From Tunturibacter gelidoferens (GTDB lineage: Bacteria; Acidobacteriota; Terriglobia; Terriglobales; Acidobacteriaceae): DNA of 64,000 nucleotides. Below the pieces are notes generated by a model. That model made no database searches. It was not told where the DNA came from and saw only the letters and a list, made by a program, of their open reading frames with translations. Position 1 is the stretch's first letter; every line of letters begins with the position of its first letter. Below, piece after piece: positions 35,299 through 44,342 of this stretch. Location: the NCBI RefSeq assembly GCF_040358255.1, contig NZ_CP132938.1, positions 1,612,001 through 1,676,000 on the forward strand, read 5' to 3'. The translations under genes were made by a program, and so were the position numbers.

Positions 35299-36537
35299 AT
35301 GACCACTTTATTGAAATCAGAACATCGCGCGCCACTCCCCTTTCTGGGGTTGGCCTGCGCAGTTGGTGTTTCGACGATCTACTACAACCAGCCGCTTCTA
35401 CTGGAGATGGGTCGCTCCTACGGTGTTACGGCTGGCCATGTGGGCTTTGTCGCGGTGGCGACCCAGGTGGGTTACGCGACTGGTTTGCTGGCCTTCGTTC
35501 CACTGGGCGACGTGCTGGAGCGCCGCGCTCTGATGATGCGAATGTATGGTGCGGAGGCGGTTGCCCTTCTGCTGGTTGCGCTTGCCCCTGGACTGACCTG
35601 GCTGATTGCTGCGAGTGTGTTGCTTGGGCTCTTTGCGTCGGTTACCCACGTTGCGCTTCCTATTGCGCCCGACCTTGTGTCGCATGAAAAGCGCGGACGG
35701 GCTATCGGCACAGTCATGACCGGGCTGCTGTTGGGTATTCTGCTGGCCCGCACCTTCGCTGGCTGGGTGAGTAGCATTCATGGCTGGCGCTGGGTCTTCG
35801 TGGTGGCGGCGGTGGTGAATGCGGCATTCGTTCCGCTGATGGGGAAGGTGATGCCCAAACTGCCTCCAAAGCAACAACTGCGCTATGCGGATGCGATGAA
35901 GTCGCTCTGGACGCTATTTCGTACGCAGCCTCTGCTTAGAGAATCCTCCATTGTTGGCGCGCTCGTCTTTGCGTCGTTCAGTTGCTTTTGGACGACGCTG
36001 GCTTTTGTGCTGCACAGTCATTACGGGCTGGGCGCGGGTGTCGCAGGCACCTTTGGTGTGGTCGGCGCGGCGGGTGCACTGGTCGCACCACTTGCGGGCA
36101 GGCTGTCCGACAGGCATGGATCGCGATGGGTAGTCTCGCTTGGGATGGGGCTGCTGGGGTTCTCTTACGTTCTGTTGTGGGTGGAAGAGCCGATCAAGCT
36201 GCCGATGACGATCCACATCATCGCGCTGGCGATTGGAGTGCTGGTGCTGGATATAGGGGCGCAGATGACGCAGGTAGCCAACCAGACTCGGATCTTTGGG
36301 CTGGTCCCCTCTGCGCGCAGCCGGATCAATACGGTCTATATGACGGTGTACTTTAGCGGGGCGGCGGTGGGGTCAGCCCTGGCGACCATCGCATGGGAGC
36401 ACTGGAAGTGGAACGGAGTCTGTTGCCTGGCGATCAGCTTTATCGCGTTGGCGGGGCTACGACATGCGACTGGCAAACGCAATGGCGAAGCGGATCTTCA
36501 CCGTACTGAGGAAGAAGATCTTTTGCTCGAGGCCTAG
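35299..36537 (+). CDS. MFS transporter
   Basis: 412 aa with twelve hydrophobic helices and the MFS motif A-like loop after helix two (FVPLGDVLERRALMM) and again after helix eight (PLAGRLSDRHGSRWVV). The N-terminal STIYYNQPLLLEMG segment is typical of the YgaY/drug-efflux subgroup of MFS proteins related to bicyclomycin or sugar-efflux carriers. It is single and close after the acyl-CoA dehydrogenase (70 bp); no regulator is adjacent. Substrate unknown; efflux is more likely than uptake from the subgroup. Confidence 0.85.
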   Translation: MTTLLKSEHRAPLPFLGLACAVGVSTIYYNQPLLLEMGRSYGVTAGHVGFVAVATQVGYATGLLAFVPLGDVLERRALMMRMYGAEAVALLLVALAPGLTWLIAASVLLGLFASVTHVALPIAPDLVSHEKRGRAIGTVMTGLLLGILLARTFAGWVSSIHGWRWVFVVAAVVNAAFVPLMGKVMPKLPPKQQLRYADAMKSLWTLFRTQPLLRESSIVGALVFASFSCFWTTLAFVLHSHYGLGAGVAGTFGVVGAAGALVAPLAGRLSDRHGSRWVVSLGMGLLGFSYVLLWVEEPIKLPMTIHIIALAIGVLVLDIGAQMTQVANQTRIFGLVPSARSRINTVYMTVYFSGAAVGSALATIAWEHWKWNGVCCLAISFIALAGLRHATGKRNGEADLHRTEEEDLLLEA

Positions 36538-36571
36538 GGGAGCTTAGCGCGTAGCAGACGCAGTGAGCGGG

Positions 36572-36648
36572 TGGTGGGCGAGGCGGGGATCGAACCCACA
36601 ACCCCGAGCTTAGAAGGCTCGTGCTCTATCCAATTGAGCTACTCGCCC
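36572..36648 (-). tRNA. tRNA-Arg (anticodon UCU)
   Basis: On the complement: acceptor GGGCGAG pairing with CTCGCCC, anticodon arm CGAGC-CTTCTAA-GCTCG with TCT, T-arm around GGTTCGATCCC, discriminator A and encoded CCA. Intact cloverleaf. Confidence 0.96.
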
Positions 36649-36712
36649 GCGAGCGTCTGTATCGATTGTATCGGGGAAGGCGAGCTTTCAGGTTTGAAAA
36701 ATTGGCGGAAGC

Positions 36713-37312
36713 TTAGCCCAAGGCAAGATCCTTACTGCGCAACAGTGCAACGACAGCGTCCAGAGCAGAGGCCCAGTTCTGTTCTGCGGCGTGGGGATCG
36801 TGGCCGATGGCCTTTACATAGAGGCTGGCCGCGAAGCCCTCCTGGGGACCAGTGAGATCAACGAGTGCAGGGCGGATGACACAGTCGAGCATGGCATAGG
36901 GTTGATCCAGCGGAGAGGAGTGGCGTGTCAAACGGTGCATCATTTGCTCCATCTGATGGTAGGAGGCGAAGAGAGATCGTTCGCGCCAGAGGATGTCGAT
37001 GTAGCTGCCAAAGCCGGCCGGCGCATCGTCGGAGGTTACGTCAAGGTTTGCGCGAAGACTGTCGAGCTCATCTGCATCGAGCGGCCATGCGTCGCACTTC
37101 GCGGTGAAGACGGCAGATCGGGGGGCGTTGAGCGCGCGCAGAGCATGCATCAGTGGTGGATGCTGTTCGACTTCAGGGAGATGGTCGAGGTCGTAGGGGT
37201 TCTCGCGGAGATCGATGAATCGGCGATTTCCGGAGAGATCGGATGGGTCAGACCAAGGAACCACAAGCACAGGATCGTCTGAAGAACATTCGGCGGACCA
37301 GTCAGAGAGCAT
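36713..37312 (-). CDS. Hypothetical protein, 199 aa
   Basis: A soluble 199-residue protein with no signal peptide or helices in the membrane range. Segments such as WSDPSDLSGNRRFIDLRENPYDLDHLPEV and GFGSYIDILWRERSLFASYHQMEQMMHRLTR are well-mixed and coding-like. The C-terminal half (RPALVDLTGPQEGFAASLYVKAIGHDPHAAEQNWASALDAVVALL) looks like an alpha/beta domain. I recognise no family. It begins 11 bp after the YheT-type hydrolase stop, so the two are probably co-transcribed on the minus strand, perhaps with the DUF72 gene before them. Confidence 0.7.
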   Translation of the reverse strand: MLSDWSAECSSDDPVLVVPWSDPSDLSGNRRFIDLRENPYDLDHLPEVEQHPPLMHALRALNAPRSAVFTAKCDAWPLDADELDSLRANLDVTSDDAPAGFGSYIDILWRERSLFASYHQMEQMMHRLTRHSSPLDQPYAMLDCVIRPALVDLTGPQEGFAASLYVKAIGHDPHAAEQNWASALDAVVALLRSKDLALG

Positions 37313-37323
37313 TAGAAACTATC

Positions 37324-38364
37324 TTATGCGTTGGCGAGCAGGAACCGCAGCAAGGTGTGCTCGGCCCAGTAACCATCGTATCCGGTGTCAGCGTCGGGCT
37401 GGGCAAGAAAGGCGCAGTGGCCGCCGTGGTGAGTCGTGATCAGCCGGATATTCGGATTCGCCTCGAGTCTGCTGCAACTCTCATCGGTAATGCGGACGAA
37501 GGGATCGTCCAGCGCATGGAGGATGAGCGTCGGCACAGCGATCTGGTCGATGACGCGGGCTGCAGCGGCGCGGTAGTAGTAGTCTTCGGCGCCGGCGAAC
37601 CCTGAGTAGAGTGCAGTGATGCGGTCGTCCAACTCGCGCAGAGAACGTACTCCGATAGCAAGATTTGGATCGTAGACGTGAGGAAATAGTGCGACTTTGC
37701 GGCGATAGCGGCTCAGGAGAGCGCGAAGGAACTTCAACTCGTAAAGACGGTTCTGCTTACGATGCAGAGCATCGGCCGAGGGGCCAAGATCGAGCGCGGG
37801 GGATACGCCGATTACGGAATGCAGTTCTGAGGGAGCGTCAGAGCCAAGCTCGCCAGCAAGCTTGAGGACTAGATTTCCGCCCATCGAGTAGCCGACCAAC
37901 GACATCGACCGGAGCCCCCGTTGTGCCACGAAGAAGTTCATCACAGCGAGCACGTCATTGGAAAGGCCCGAATGATAGAGTGTCGGCGTGAGCGCCTCGG
38001 TGCCTCCGCAATTACGCATATTCATCCGGATGATGTTGCATCCGGCCCGCCACAGCTTGTTCGAGTTGCCGACTACGTACTGCGAATCCGAGGAACCTTC
38101 CAGCCCATGCACGATGATGGCTGTTGGTCGTGAAGAACGAATATCTTTCAGCTGCCAGTGGCAGTGGCAAAGAACCTGGCTGGCGATCTGGCTGGCTGTG
38201 CCTGGCGAAACCTCGACGAGGGTGGCCTCAGGCGCGGGCAGGCTGTTGAGTCGCGGCAAGTAGTTGCCCATGATCGTTTGCAGATGTCCGTTGATGATGA
38301 AACGCCGAGGCTGAAACTCAGCAGCGTGGCTTTCGATGCTCTCGATCTCGGCTGTCGGCGTCAC
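37324..38364 (-). CDS. YheT/ABHD-type alpha/beta-hydrolase
   Basis: 346 aa from GTG 38364, whose GTGA overlaps the DUF72 stop. The N-terminal NGHLQTIMGNYLPR motif is diagnostic of the YheT/embryogenesis-associated EMB8/ABHD1-3 family. Catalytic elements: VHGLEGSSDS (oxyanion), LVGYSMGGNLVLKL (nucleophile Ser), LHALDDPFV (acid) and HHGGHCAFL (His). Members hydrolyse carboxylic esters, probably lipids, but no physiological substrate is established in bacteria. Part of a DUF72-YheT-hypothetical run on the minus strand. Confidence 0.88.
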   Translation of the reverse strand: MTPTAEIESIESHAAEFQPRRFIINGHLQTIMGNYLPRLNSLPAPEATLVEVSPGTASQIASQVLCHCHWQLKDIRSSRPTAIIVHGLEGSSDSQYVVGNSNKLWRAGCNIIRMNMRNCGGTEALTPTLYHSGLSNDVLAVMNFFVAQRGLRSMSLVGYSMGGNLVLKLAGELGSDAPSELHSVIGVSPALDLGPSADALHRKQNRLYELKFLRALLSRYRRKVALFPHVYDPNLAIGVRSLRELDDRITALYSGFAGAEDYYYRAAAARVIDQIAVPTLILHALDDPFVRITDESCSRLEANPNIRLITTHHGGHCAFLAQPDADTGYDGYWAEHTLLRFLLANA

Positions 38365-39161
38365 TGTTTCCCCGCCAGAGCCTGGATGCGGGAAAGAAAT
38401 TGCGTGGCGTTGAGTGCGCCAGTTGGCTCGTCCTCGTGCTTGAAGTAAACGTAGACGTCGCGCTGCTGGGCGAGGATTGCGAAACGCTGCGCAAAAGCGT
38501 CAAGCTCGATTGCAGAGTAACCGCTGCTCCGCCGCAGCCGATAGCAGGTATGGCCCTCCGCGGTATGCACCTCTGGCGTCAGTAGGTCATCGCTCTCGGC
38601 AATGCAAACTGCCGCCTTATGCTCGCGCAAAATCGAGTAGATCTTCTCGTCAAACCACGATTCGTGACGGAATTCAAACGCGATCGGCGGGGCGCCTTTT
38701 TCGTGAAGCGCGGAAAGAAAGAGGAAGGTGCTGAGAAGTTCGGCGTCAGCCTTGAAGTTTGGAGGAAGCTGGAAGAGCAGGAGACCAAGTTTGCCCGCCT
38801 GACGAACTGGCTCAAGCGTCGCCACAAACTGAGCTACAAGCTCTTCGCAGTTGCGTAAGCGCTTGAGGTGGGTGATGCGTTGCGGCGCCTTGAAGCTGAA
38901 GCGAAACTCCGGCGGGGTCGCGCCGAGCCAGCCCTCGAGTATCTTCGCCGTCGGCAAGGCGCGGAAGGTGTAGTTGACCTCGACCGAGGTAAGCTGCGAG
39001 GCGTAGAACTCAAGAAATTTTTTCGCCGGAATGCCCGCAGGATAAAACTCGGGCTTCCAGGTCGGATACGCCCAGCCCGATGTCCCGGCGTACAGGCGCG
39101 CCAAGGATTTAGGAGCGGCGACCGGGACGGGCGTAGAGGAAGCTTTGGGAACGCGGGGCAA
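38361..39161 (-). CDS. DUF72-family protein (YecE-like)
   Basis: About 266 aa TIM-barrel-like protein of unknown biochemical role. It contains YAGTSGWAYPTWKPEFYP, EVNYTFRALP, FSFKAPQRITH, LLFQLPPNFK, EFRHESWF and a C-terminal VYVYFKHEDEPTGALNATQF, all DUF72 landmarks. The open frame continues to 39254, but its beginning lies in the tRNA-His gene, so the start must be later; TTG 39161 is my choice, TTG 39104 is possible. It overlaps the next gene by four bases. Proteins of this family are proposed to bind nucleic acid or iron, without proof. Confidence 0.8.
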   Translation of the reverse strand: MPRVPKASSTPVPVAAPKSLARLYAGTSGWAYPTWKPEFYPAGIPAKKFLEFYASQLTSVEVNYTFRALPTAKILEGWLGATPPEFRFSFKAPQRITHLKRLRNCEELVAQFVATLEPVRQAGKLGLLLFQLPPNFKADAELLSTFLFLSALHEKGAPPIAFEFRHESWFDEKIYSILREHKAAVCIAESDDLLTPEVHTAEGHTCYRLRRSSGYSAIELDAFAQRFAILAQQRDVYVYFKHEDEPTGALNATQFLSRIQALAGKQ

Positions 39162-39193
39162 GGTTGATCCGCAGTCTAAAGAATTGAGAAGTT

Positions 39194-39269
39194 TGGGGCG
39201 GCTAGTGGGTTTCGAACCCACGACATCCGCTGCCACAGAGCGGCGTTCTGCCACTGAACTATAGCCGCC
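39194..39269 (-). tRNA. tRNA-His (anticodon GUG)
   Basis: On the complement: G-1 then acceptor GCGGCTA pairing with TAGCCGC, C73 opposite G-1, encoded CCA, anticodon arm CCGCT-CTGTGGC-AGCGG with GTG. The extra G-1:C73 pair identifies histidine. Confidence 0.96.
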
Positions 39270-39334
39270 GTATACTGGAATTATAGCACTGGCCGCCTGC
39301 GGGGCAATCTCTCGGTGGGGGCGGGGAGGGTTCC

Positions 39335-39877
39335 ATGCCGTTTACCGCGAAGCCCGAGGTCTTGTCACCCCGTATCAAGCGCAGCGGAAAAGCCTTTGAT
39401 GACGAAAATCTCGATCTGCTCTCGCACGTTCTGGACGATTTCATCAGGATCCCCGGCACCTCGATCCGCTTCGGTCTCGACGGCATTGTGGGCTTCATCC
39501 CAGGGATCGGCGACCTGATCGGCGGGATAGCCTCCTGCATCATCATCGTCGCGGCGTGGGTGCGCGGGGTCTCCTATGCCACCGTGGCGCGCATGGTGGC
39601 CAATGTCGCGATTGAGGTCGTGGTCGGTTCGATCCCCGTTCTCGGCGATATGTTTGATATCGCCTGGCGCGCTAACCGTCGAAACTACGCTCTTCTCGTC
39701 GGCAGTGTCGATGAGCCACGTAAACACACCCTTCAGAGTTGGCTGTTTCTCGGGGTCGTCTGTCTCGTGTTGGCTGGCCTGGTCATTCTGCCGCTACTCC
39801 TGCTCACGTGGGTCTTCGACGGCGTCTTCCACGCGATCTTCGGGACCAGCAGCCACGGCCTCTTTCGAACGTTATGA
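39335..39877 (+). CDS. DUF4112 membrane protein
   Basis: 180 aa. The segment LDDFIRIPGTSIRFGLDGIVGFIPGIGDLIGG and the later IPVLGDMFDIAWRANRRN are the DUF4112 signature (G-x-D-x-I-G-x-x-P-x-x-G-D and D-x-x-W-x-A-N-x-R-N). Two to three hydrophobic helices: about 55-75, 80-100 and 135-160. Function unknown; integral membrane protein. It lies alone between tRNA-His and tRNA-Pro. Confidence 0.85.
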   Translation: MPFTAKPEVLSPRIKRSGKAFDDENLDLLSHVLDDFIRIPGTSIRFGLDGIVGFIPGIGDLIGGIASCIIIVAAWVRGVSYATVARMVANVAIEVVVGSIPVLGDMFDIAWRANRRNYALLVGSVDEPRKHTLQSWLFLGVVCLVLAGLVILPLLLLTWVFDGVFHAIFGTSSHGLFRTL

Positions 39878-39915
39878 TCGCAGTAGCAGGTTTGATGCGA
39901 TAAACTAAACAGAGT

Positions 39916-39992
<77 letters not shown>

Positions 39993-41108
39993 TTATTCTT
40001 GTGTTTGCGCGAGCACGCGCTCCAGGCTGCGAACCAATCTCTCATTGTCTGCTTCCGAACGAACTGCAATTCGCAGGTGCCCTGCTGCGAGTCCGGTGAA
40101 ATTTATGCAGGAGCGAAGCACTATGTGGTGCTCGACGATCATCTTCTCCCAAATGAGATGGACGTCTACCTCTGCGGCAAACCGCAGCAGCAAGAAATTC
40201 GTACTCGAGGGATAGGTAAAGATCTTCAAGCGAGCGAGTTTCTGCTGCAGCCAGGTCCGTCGTAAAACATTCTCCCGGCGAGCGTTCTCAGCATAGAGTT
40301 CATCCTGCAAAGCGGCACAAACTGCATCTGATGCCAATGTTGTAAGCGGCCATGGCGCAATCCTACGATTCAGACCCTCTATCGAAGAGTCATTGCTGAC
40401 TGCGTAGGCGACTCGTAGCCCGGGAATCGCAAAGAATTTTGTAACTGAACGGAACGCAATTAAATTTTCCTGTTCAGCGGCAGCTCGTGTGAGGGACTGC
40501 GCTGGAGCGTAATCTATGAAGGCTTCGTCGAGCAGCACTTTGATTCCGTGCTTTGCGGCCATTTCTACCAGTCCTCGCATCTTGTCGGCTTCGCAAAGTA
40601 CACCGGAAGGGTTCTGGGGATTCGCGAGCAGAAGTGCGTCACATCCATCGTCCAGCAGAGCTCGCACCAGGACGCCCGGATCGTACGAAAAGTTTTCTTC
40701 CTCGGAGAGATTGTAGGGAACCACCGCCACGCCTGCGTTCACGAGCGTTTGCCAATACTCGCTGAACGAGGGCACGGGCAGGAGACAGCGAGAAATCCTG
40801 AGCGAACGCAGAGTGGCTTCGAGCAGAGGTACAAAACCATTTGCTACAGCGATGTTTTTTTGCGAGCTATTCGAAGCTTCCGCAATTATTTTTTTGAGGT
40901 AGGTAAGTTCAAGATCGGGATATGCTGCCAGAGTGGCTGGGTCTGCGAGTGCGCGATGCAGCGCGGCGAGCGCGGATGCAGGGGGGCCGGCCGGATTTAT
41001 ATTGGCGCTGAAATCAACAAGCTGTTCCGCCGGGACTCCATATCGAGCAGCGATCTGACGAAGTTGCCCACCGTGTGCTGGCAAGAAGACCTGCGGAGGC
41101 TGTTTCAT
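39993..41108 (-). CDS. cobD: L-threonine-O-3-phosphate decarboxylase-like PLP enzyme
   Basis: 371 aa, fold type I aminotransferase related to histidinol-phosphate aminotransferase. HGGQLRQIAARYGVPAEQLVDFSANINPAGPP is the characteristic CobD/CobC opening. NPQNPSGVLC and SVTKFFAIPGLRVAYAV (PLP Lys, SxTKxF) are the cofactor motifs. It makes (R)-1-amino-2-propanol phosphate, the linker of the cobalamin nucleotide loop. ATG 41108 overlaps the cbiB stop as ATGA. It is the last gene of the cobalamin operon and ends against tRNA-Pro. The partner CbiB directly uses its product. Confidence 0.88.
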   Translation of the reverse strand: MKQPPQVFLPAHGGQLRQIAARYGVPAEQLVDFSANINPAGPPASALAALHRALADPATLAAYPDLELTYLKKIIAEASNSSQKNIAVANGFVPLLEATLRSLRISRCLLPVPSFSEYWQTLVNAGVAVVPYNLSEEENFSYDPGVLVRALLDDGCDALLLANPQNPSGVLCEADKMRGLVEMAAKHGIKVLLDEAFIDYAPAQSLTRAAAEQENLIAFRSVTKFFAIPGLRVAYAVSNDSSIEGLNRRIAPWPLTTLASDAVCAALQDELYAENARRENVLRRTWLQQKLARLKIFTYPSSTNFLLLRFAAEVDVHLIWEKMIVEHHIVLRSCINFTGLAAGHLRIAVRSEADNERLVRSLERVLAQTQE

Positions 41109-42058
41109 CTACGTCCCCGGCGCAGCAACAGTGCGGCAACTGCTCCAACGGCAGAGACGACTGCGACTATGCGAATTGCCTGTCTCGCCTTGAGTGCATT
41201 GGGAGGTGGAAAGCTAGCGCCGATGAAAGGCGCAGGCACCGGCTCTCCAGCATAGTAATTTCCCCCTCCCAGCCGAACCTGGAGGGCACCGGCCATGGCA
41301 CTCTCTGGCTGCCCCGCATTCGGACTTTTGTGTTTCATGCCGTCGCGATGCCACGTCTCGATCGCAGACGAAGGACTTGCGTCTACAACTCCGGCGACGG
41401 TTGCAATTCCTAGAGCTGCCAATCGGGAGGGCAGAAAATTGGCAACATCATCCAGCCGCGCTGCTGCCTTTCCAAAGTAAAAATACCTATCATCTGCGTG
41501 GCCGATCATAGAATCGAGAGTGTTGATCGCCTTGTAGGCCATAGCGAGCGGAACCCCTCCGATAGCCATGTAAAAGAGTGGTGCGATGATGCCGTCCGAA
41601 CTACTTTCTGCGACGGTCTCGATCACCGCCCGGCTGATCTCGTGTTGGTCGAGCGACAGCGTATCGCGACCGACGATCCGTGCCAGTCGTTGTCGCGCCT
41701 GACCATTGTCGCCTTCCTCCAGAGCGGTGACGACAGCAGAAGCCTCATCGTGCAGACTGCGCGATGCGAGGCACGTCCATGCGAGCAGCGTCTCCGCAAC
41801 AAATCCCGACCTCCGGCCTCGTTTGTTCACCCAGTCGATGATTCTTGCCGTACCTAAATACACCGAAACGACCACGCCGAAGGTCAGCAATCCGCCCGCG
41901 GCAAACTCTGCTGCGGGAGTCTGCCGAGTCCTCCGCAGAATTCGCTCCCCTCCCTCGATTCCTCTGCCAATCAATCGAACGGGATGAGGGAACCATTCAG
42001 GATCGCCTGCTATCCAGTCGAATATATAAGCTGCTGCAACAACTCCTCGACTGCTCAT
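41105..42058 (-). CDS. cbiB: Adenosylcobinamide-phosphate synthase
   Basis: About 317 aa integral membrane enzyme joining aminopropanol (phosphate) to adenosylcobyric acid. Motifs: AAAYIFDWIAGDPEWFPHPVRLIGRGI, LDQHEISRAVIETVAESSSDGIIAPLFY, KAINTLDSMIGHADDRYFYFG and AGALQVRLGGGNYYAGE, all CbiB landmarks. ATG 42058 forms an ATGA overlap with the cobQ stop; a longer frame exists but lacks support. Its product passes to CobU/CobS. Confidence 0.92.
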   Translation of the reverse strand: MSSRGVVAAAYIFDWIAGDPEWFPHPVRLIGRGIEGGERILRRTRQTPAAEFAAGGLLTFGVVVSVYLGTARIIDWVNKRGRRSGFVAETLLAWTCLASRSLHDEASAVVTALEEGDNGQARQRLARIVGRDTLSLDQHEISRAVIETVAESSSDGIIAPLFYMAIGGVPLAMAYKAINTLDSMIGHADDRYFYFGKAAARLDDVANFLPSRLAALGIATVAGVVDASPSSAIETWHRDGMKHKSPNAGQPESAMAGALQVRLGGGNYYAGEPVPAPFIGASFPPPNALKARQAIRIVAVVSAVGAVAALLLRRGRR

Positions 42059-43662
42059 CGCCCCACGCCTGCGCTTCGAAGTTGCGGATAGGTGTCTTCC
42101 AGAGGAACCTTGTAAGGCAGCCCCACCCAATCGAAGACTGTTTTCATATCGAGTGAACTCTCTACTTCACGCGCGAGCCGATTCAAGGAGTCTTCGCGAA
42201 GTTGCTTCCAGAGATTCATCTTTCTTGGCGAGGAGAGCTTGTGAAACCCACGAGCAGCGCCGAGAAACTGGTGGCGAAAGCTGTCTTCGTCGAAGATTCC
42301 GTGGAGATAGGTACCGAAGACGCGGGTGTCAGCGCAGATGCAACCGTCTCTGCTTATGCCGGACGGATCGGTCTCAGACGAAAGAGTTGAGAAATGCTTC
42401 GCTCCCGCTTCATATTCTGTATGTCCGATGTGAATCTCGTACCCGGAGACTCCGCTGTTCGCAACGGACTGTCCAAACAGAACTGCGGCCGCCAGCTGCC
42501 CCTTTGCGTTTCGAGTCACCTTCTCGGTTTGCATGATAGTGTGAATCGGAAGCAAACCAAGACCCGCAACTGATCCATCTCGCTCCATCCCAGTAGGGTC
42601 ACTGATCGTTTTGCCGAGCATCTGCATGCCACCGCAGATACCTGCAACAAGACCAGTCTGCGCGTACTGCTTTATGGCAATCTCGAGACCGGATCTCTTC
42701 ATCCATAGCAAGTCGTCCACAGTCTGCTTACTACCCGGAAGAATGACTACATCAGCCTGTGTGATTGCCTCTGCAGTGCGACAGAACAGAAGAGATACAG
42801 ATGGCTCCGCACGCAATGAATCGAAGTCAGTGAAGTTCGAAAACGAGGGCAGCGCAATCACGGCTACCCGCAGAGCACGGTCTGTTGAGCTGTTTGACGC
42901 TTGTGCTGGTGTCCACTGAGTTTGAGTTGTAGCAGGCAAGCCCAGGCTGTCTTCTTCTTCGAGCATCAGCGAAGACAGGTGAGGAACGACTCCCACACAT
43001 GGCTTTTGCACTCGCTCTTCCATCATTCGTATACCGGGCTCTAGAAGATTCGCATCGCCGCGAAATTTATTGATCGCGAATCCGCGAACGCGTTGGCGCT
43101 CGTCAGGTTCCAATAGTTCAAGCGTTCCAAGCAACGACGCGAAGACCCCTCCGCGATCTATATCCCCGACGAGCAGACAGCTCGCCTCGGCCATCTCTGC
43201 CATTCGCATGTTTGCAATATCATGTTGCTTCAGATTGATCTCTGCGGGCGATCCAGCGCCCTCCAGAATAATCACCTGATACTCAGAGGCCAGGGAATCA
43301 TAGCTCTCGCGGACCACTGGCAGCAGCTCTTCTATGCGCCGTCGATGATAGTCCGCTGCCGTGACACGTCCCCAGATCTTTCCGCGTACAACCACCTGAG
43401 AAGAATGATCGCCAGACGGCTTGATCAAGATAGGATTCATGTGAACCGAAGCCGCGACACCGGCAGCCTCTGCCTGCAAAGCCTGCGCTCGGCCAATCTC
43501 AAGACCTTCAATCGTTGCCGCAGAGTTCAACGACATGTTCTGAGATTTGAACGGCGCGACACGATACCCGTGCTGCGCAAAGATGCGACACAGAGCGGTG
43601 GTCATCAACGACTTGCCGACATGGGAGCCTGTGCCCAGAACCATAATCGCACGCGCCCTCAT
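42055..43662 (-). CDS. cobQ: Cobyric acid synthase
   Basis: 535 aa glutamine-dependent amidotransferase amidating four side chains of adenosylcobyrinic a,c-diamide. N-terminal synthetase/ATPase: MVLGTGSHVGKSLMTTALCRIF (P-loop), FKSQNMSLNS, VILEGAGSPAEINL. C-terminal triad glutaminase: AGICGGMQMLG with the nucleophile Cys (about 345), and GTYLHGIFDED with catalytic His. ATG 43662 overlaps the bluB stop (ATGA). Normal length for the family (about 485-510, slightly long). Confidence 0.94.
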   Translation of the reverse strand: MRARAIMVLGTGSHVGKSLMTTALCRIFAQHGYRVAPFKSQNMSLNSAATIEGLEIGRAQALQAEAAGVAASVHMNPILIKPSGDHSSQVVVRGKIWGRVTAADYHRRRIEELLPVVRESYDSLASEYQVIILEGAGSPAEINLKQHDIANMRMAEMAEASCLLVGDIDRGGVFASLLGTLELLEPDERQRVRGFAINKFRGDANLLEPGIRMMEERVQKPCVGVVPHLSSLMLEEEDSLGLPATTQTQWTPAQASNSSTDRALRVAVIALPSFSNFTDFDSLRAEPSVSLLFCRTAEAITQADVVILPGSKQTVDDLLWMKRSGLEIAIKQYAQTGLVAGICGGMQMLGKTISDPTGMERDGSVAGLGLLPIHTIMQTEKVTRNAKGQLAAAVLFGQSVANSGVSGYEIHIGHTEYEAGAKHFSTLSSETDPSGISRDGCICADTRVFGTYLHGIFDEDSFRHQFLGAARGFHKLSSPRKMNLWKQLREDSLNRLAREVESSLDMKTVFDWVGLPYKVPLEDTYPQLRSAGVGR

Positions 43663-44342
43663 GATGCCGTCCGTCCTTCATCCCATTTGCTGTCGTATTG
43701 GTCCAACGAGAGCACGCTCTTCAGTGGTGTTCTCTTTTCCCAGCCCGCGCGCTCCAAATCCGGCGTCGTTGAAAACGCATCCACATATCCCAGGCAGAGA
43801 TAAGCGACCGGAGTTATATGGACGGGAATCTTCAGCGCCTCGCGCAACAAAGCTGGTTCGAGAATACTCACCCAACCGACGCCAACTCCCTCAGCCCTCG
43901 CAGCGAGCCACAGATTCTGAATCGCGCAGACGGCCGAGTAGATCGCGGTCTCAGGCATCGTCCGCCGCCCCAACTGATGCCCCTGGCTACTCTGCGAATC
44001 ACACACGATGCACAGATTCTGCGGCGCTTCTAAAATTCCTTCGAGTTTCATTCCTGCATAGCTCTGTTGCTGTTCTCCTTTGTAACCGGCCCGTGCCTGC
44101 TCGTTTGCTCCGAGAAAAATCTGATGGACCCTCTGGCGCACGGCGAGTTCGCGCACAACGATAAATCGCCACGGCTGCATCAGGCCGACAGAAGGCGCAT
44201 TGTGTGCGGCCTCCAGGAGCCGATGTAGAAGTTCATCTGGGATCAGCTCTGGCAGAAAGCCGCGACGCACGTCTCTCCGTTCGCGGATCGCCCGGTAAAC
44301 CGCCCGTCGCTCACTCTCATCGAAGCCTGTAGCCTTCGTCAT
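43659..44342 (-). CDS. bluB: 5,6-dimethylbenzimidazole synthase
   Basis: About 227 aa flavin-destructase that turns FMNH2 into the lower ligand DMB using oxygen. Nitroreductase-like fold: RRDVRRGFLPELIPDELLHRLLEAAHNAPSVGLMQPWRFI, RRTMPETAIYSAVCAIQNLWLAARAEGVGVGWVSI, VAYLCLGYVDAF. These match BluB rather than ordinary nitroreductases. ATG 44342 is selected because it gives ATGA with the preceding adenosyltransferase; upstream ATGs at 44348 and 44360 are possible. Its presence indicates that the host makes B12 with DMB under aerobic conditions. Confidence 0.92.
   Translation of the reverse strand: MTKATGFDESERRAVYRAIRERRDVRRGFLPELIPDELLHRLLEAAHNAPSVGLMQPWRFIVVRELAVRQRVHQIFLGANEQARAGYKGEQQQSYAGMKLEGILEAPQNLCIVCDSQSSQGHQLGRRTMPETAIYSAVCAIQNLWLAARAEGVGVGWVSILEPALLREALKIPVHITPVAYLCLGYVDAFSTTPDLERAGWEKRTPLKSVLSLDQYDSKWDEGRTAS

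Noticed and set aside
39162..39254. N-terminal extension of the DUF72 protein
   Set aside because: It would be translated from the tRNA-His gene; homology to the family begins later.
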